A model generated the notes under the pieces. It ran no database searches, had not been told where the DNA came from, and saw only the letters and a program-made list of their open reading frames with translations. A stretch of DNA of 5,655 bases from JBILCM01 sp044353165 (GTDB taxonomy: Bacteria; Bacillota; Bacilli; Paenibacillales; YIM-B00363): NCBI GenBank assembly GCA_044353165.1, contig JBILCM010000114.1:1-5655 (forward strand), written 5' to 3'. The number at the start of each line of letters is the position of its first letter. The first letter of the stretch is position 1. Positions 5,185 through 5,655 of this stretch are shown here, piece by piece. Position numbers and translations under genes: made by a program.

Positions 5185-5655
5185 TTGTCGTTGCTGCATG
5201 GTATTGTTCTCATTCCATTATTTTATACACTATTGGTACCGGGTTTCTTCAGGAAAATGCGACACATTCATACCGGTTGGTTCGTTCTCCCGGTCCCTAT
5301 CTTGCTCTTCTCCTATTTGCTCTCACTTTTTCCGCTTCTCCAACAAGGGCAGATGATACAAGCCTCGATCCCGTGGATTCCATCGTTAGGTATCGATTTT
5401 TCCCTCCAGTTGGACGGTTTAAGTATGCTCTTCTCACTTCTTATTAGCGGCATTGGCGCATTGGTTGTGCTTTATTCCATCTTTTATTTATCCCGAACGA
5501 AAGAAGCGCTTCACCATTTTTATGTGTATTTGCTCTTGTTTATGGGGGCAATGCTGGGTGTTGTGTTATCCGACAATTTGATCGTCCTGTATGGCTTTTG
5601 GGAGTTGACGAGTCTTTCTTCCTTCATGCTGATCGCTTATTGGTATAATAGGGAG
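5185..5655 (+). CDS. mrpA: Na+/H+ antiporter subunit A (MrpA/MnhA), N-terminal part
   Basis: The frame is open from TTG 5185 to the window edge: 157 residues of a protein that is normally about 800 long. It is the largest subunit of the Mrp multi-subunit cation/proton antiporter in the cell membrane, which expels Na+ and keeps the cytoplasm neutral at high pH; it is related to NuoL of complex I. What is seen: a first helix (SLLHGIVLIPLFYTLLVPGFF), the HTGWFVLPVPILLFSYLLSL helix, then WIPSLGIDFSLQLDGLSMLFSLLISGIGALVVLYSIFYLS, then FYVYLLLFMGAMLGVVLSDNLIVLYGFWELTSLSSFMLIAYWYNRE. These segments closely follow Bacillus MrpA as I remember it. E140 in the FWELTS motif is the conserved membrane Glu of NuoL/MrpA-type proton channels. 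The start is set by GGAGG at 5173-5177; the rare TTG codon may lower translation. The mrpB-G genes would be expected to the right, outside the window. A promoter and a structured leader precede it. Confidence 0.93.
   Translation, partial: MSLLHGIVLIPLFYTLLVPGFFRKMRHIHTGWFVLPVPILLFSYLLSLFPLLQQGQMIQASIPWIPSLGIDFSLQLDGLSMLFSLLISGIGALVVLYSIFYLSRTKEALHHFYVYLLLFMGAMLGVVLSDNLIVLYGFWELTSLSSFMLIAYWYNRE

Noticed and set aside
5136..5447. 103-residue plus-strand frame beginning in the mrpA leader
   Set aside because: It overlaps the MrpA frame, which matches a known family along its whole length; this frame does not and has no ribosome binding site.
1..5655. Mobile elements, CRISPR arrays, tRNA or rRNA genes, prophage or defence genes
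   Set aside because: No transposase, terminal inverted repeat, regularly spaced repeat, tRNA-like fold or defence domain was recognised on either strand.

Overview
The window looks like a piece of a Firmicutes (Bacillales-type, Paenibacillaceae/Alicyclobacillaceae-like) chromosome. Reasons: strong AGGAGG-class ribosome binding sites, extended -10 promoters of Bacillus type, moderate GC by eye, an HD-GYP protein with a four-helix membrane anchor, and a 157-residue MrpA N-terminus that strongly resembles Bacillus MrpA as I remember it. The species cannot be named from the sequence alone.

Layout, left to right. (1) 1-285 (+): the C-terminal end of a TauE/SafE-type membrane transporter. (2) 327-1790 (+): a complete Cys-type (formylglycine) sulfatase, 41 bp downstream and probably in the same transcript. 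(3) 1799-2716 (-): a YdhF-like aldo/keto reductase, convergent with the sulfatase (8 bp between stop codons). (4) 2739-3701 (-): a membrane-anchored HD-GYP protein, a likely cyclic-di-GMP phosphodiesterase. It lies directly upstream of the reductase (22 bp gap), so the two form an operon. (5) 3702-3854: a divergent control region. It holds an extended -10 promoter for the HD-GYP operon and a TATAAT box overlapped by a 25-bp dyad for the gene to the right. (6) 3855-4826 (+): a short, cytoplasmic, single-domain GH29-type alpha-L-fucosidase. (7) 4816-5016 (-): a possible 66-residue one-helix membrane protein; a terminator-like hairpin for the fucosidase lies inside it. (8) 5017-5184: a promoter and a structured leader of about 90 nt. 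(9) 5185-end (+): the N-terminal third or less of MrpA, the large Na+/H+ antiporter subunit, starting with TTG and cut by the window edge.

How the genes may work together. The sulfatase and the fucosidase both lack signal peptides, so they would act on small imported molecules, for example sulfated and fucosylated oligosaccharide fragments. A TauE/SafE exporter beside a sulfatase could remove sulfur oxyanions. This is inference: no sugar transporter, sugar regulator or formylglycine-generating enzyme is inside the window. The HD-GYP/reductase pair and the Mrp locus look like separate units. I see no mobile element, CRISPR array, tRNA or rRNA. I do not see a clearly new system; the most interesting parts are the control regions at 3702-3854 and 5079-5184 and the sulfatase/exporter/fucosidase association.

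Several starts were corrected from the longest open frame using ribosome binding sites: sulfatase 327, reductase 2716, HD-GYP 3701, small protein 5016, mrpA TTG 5185.
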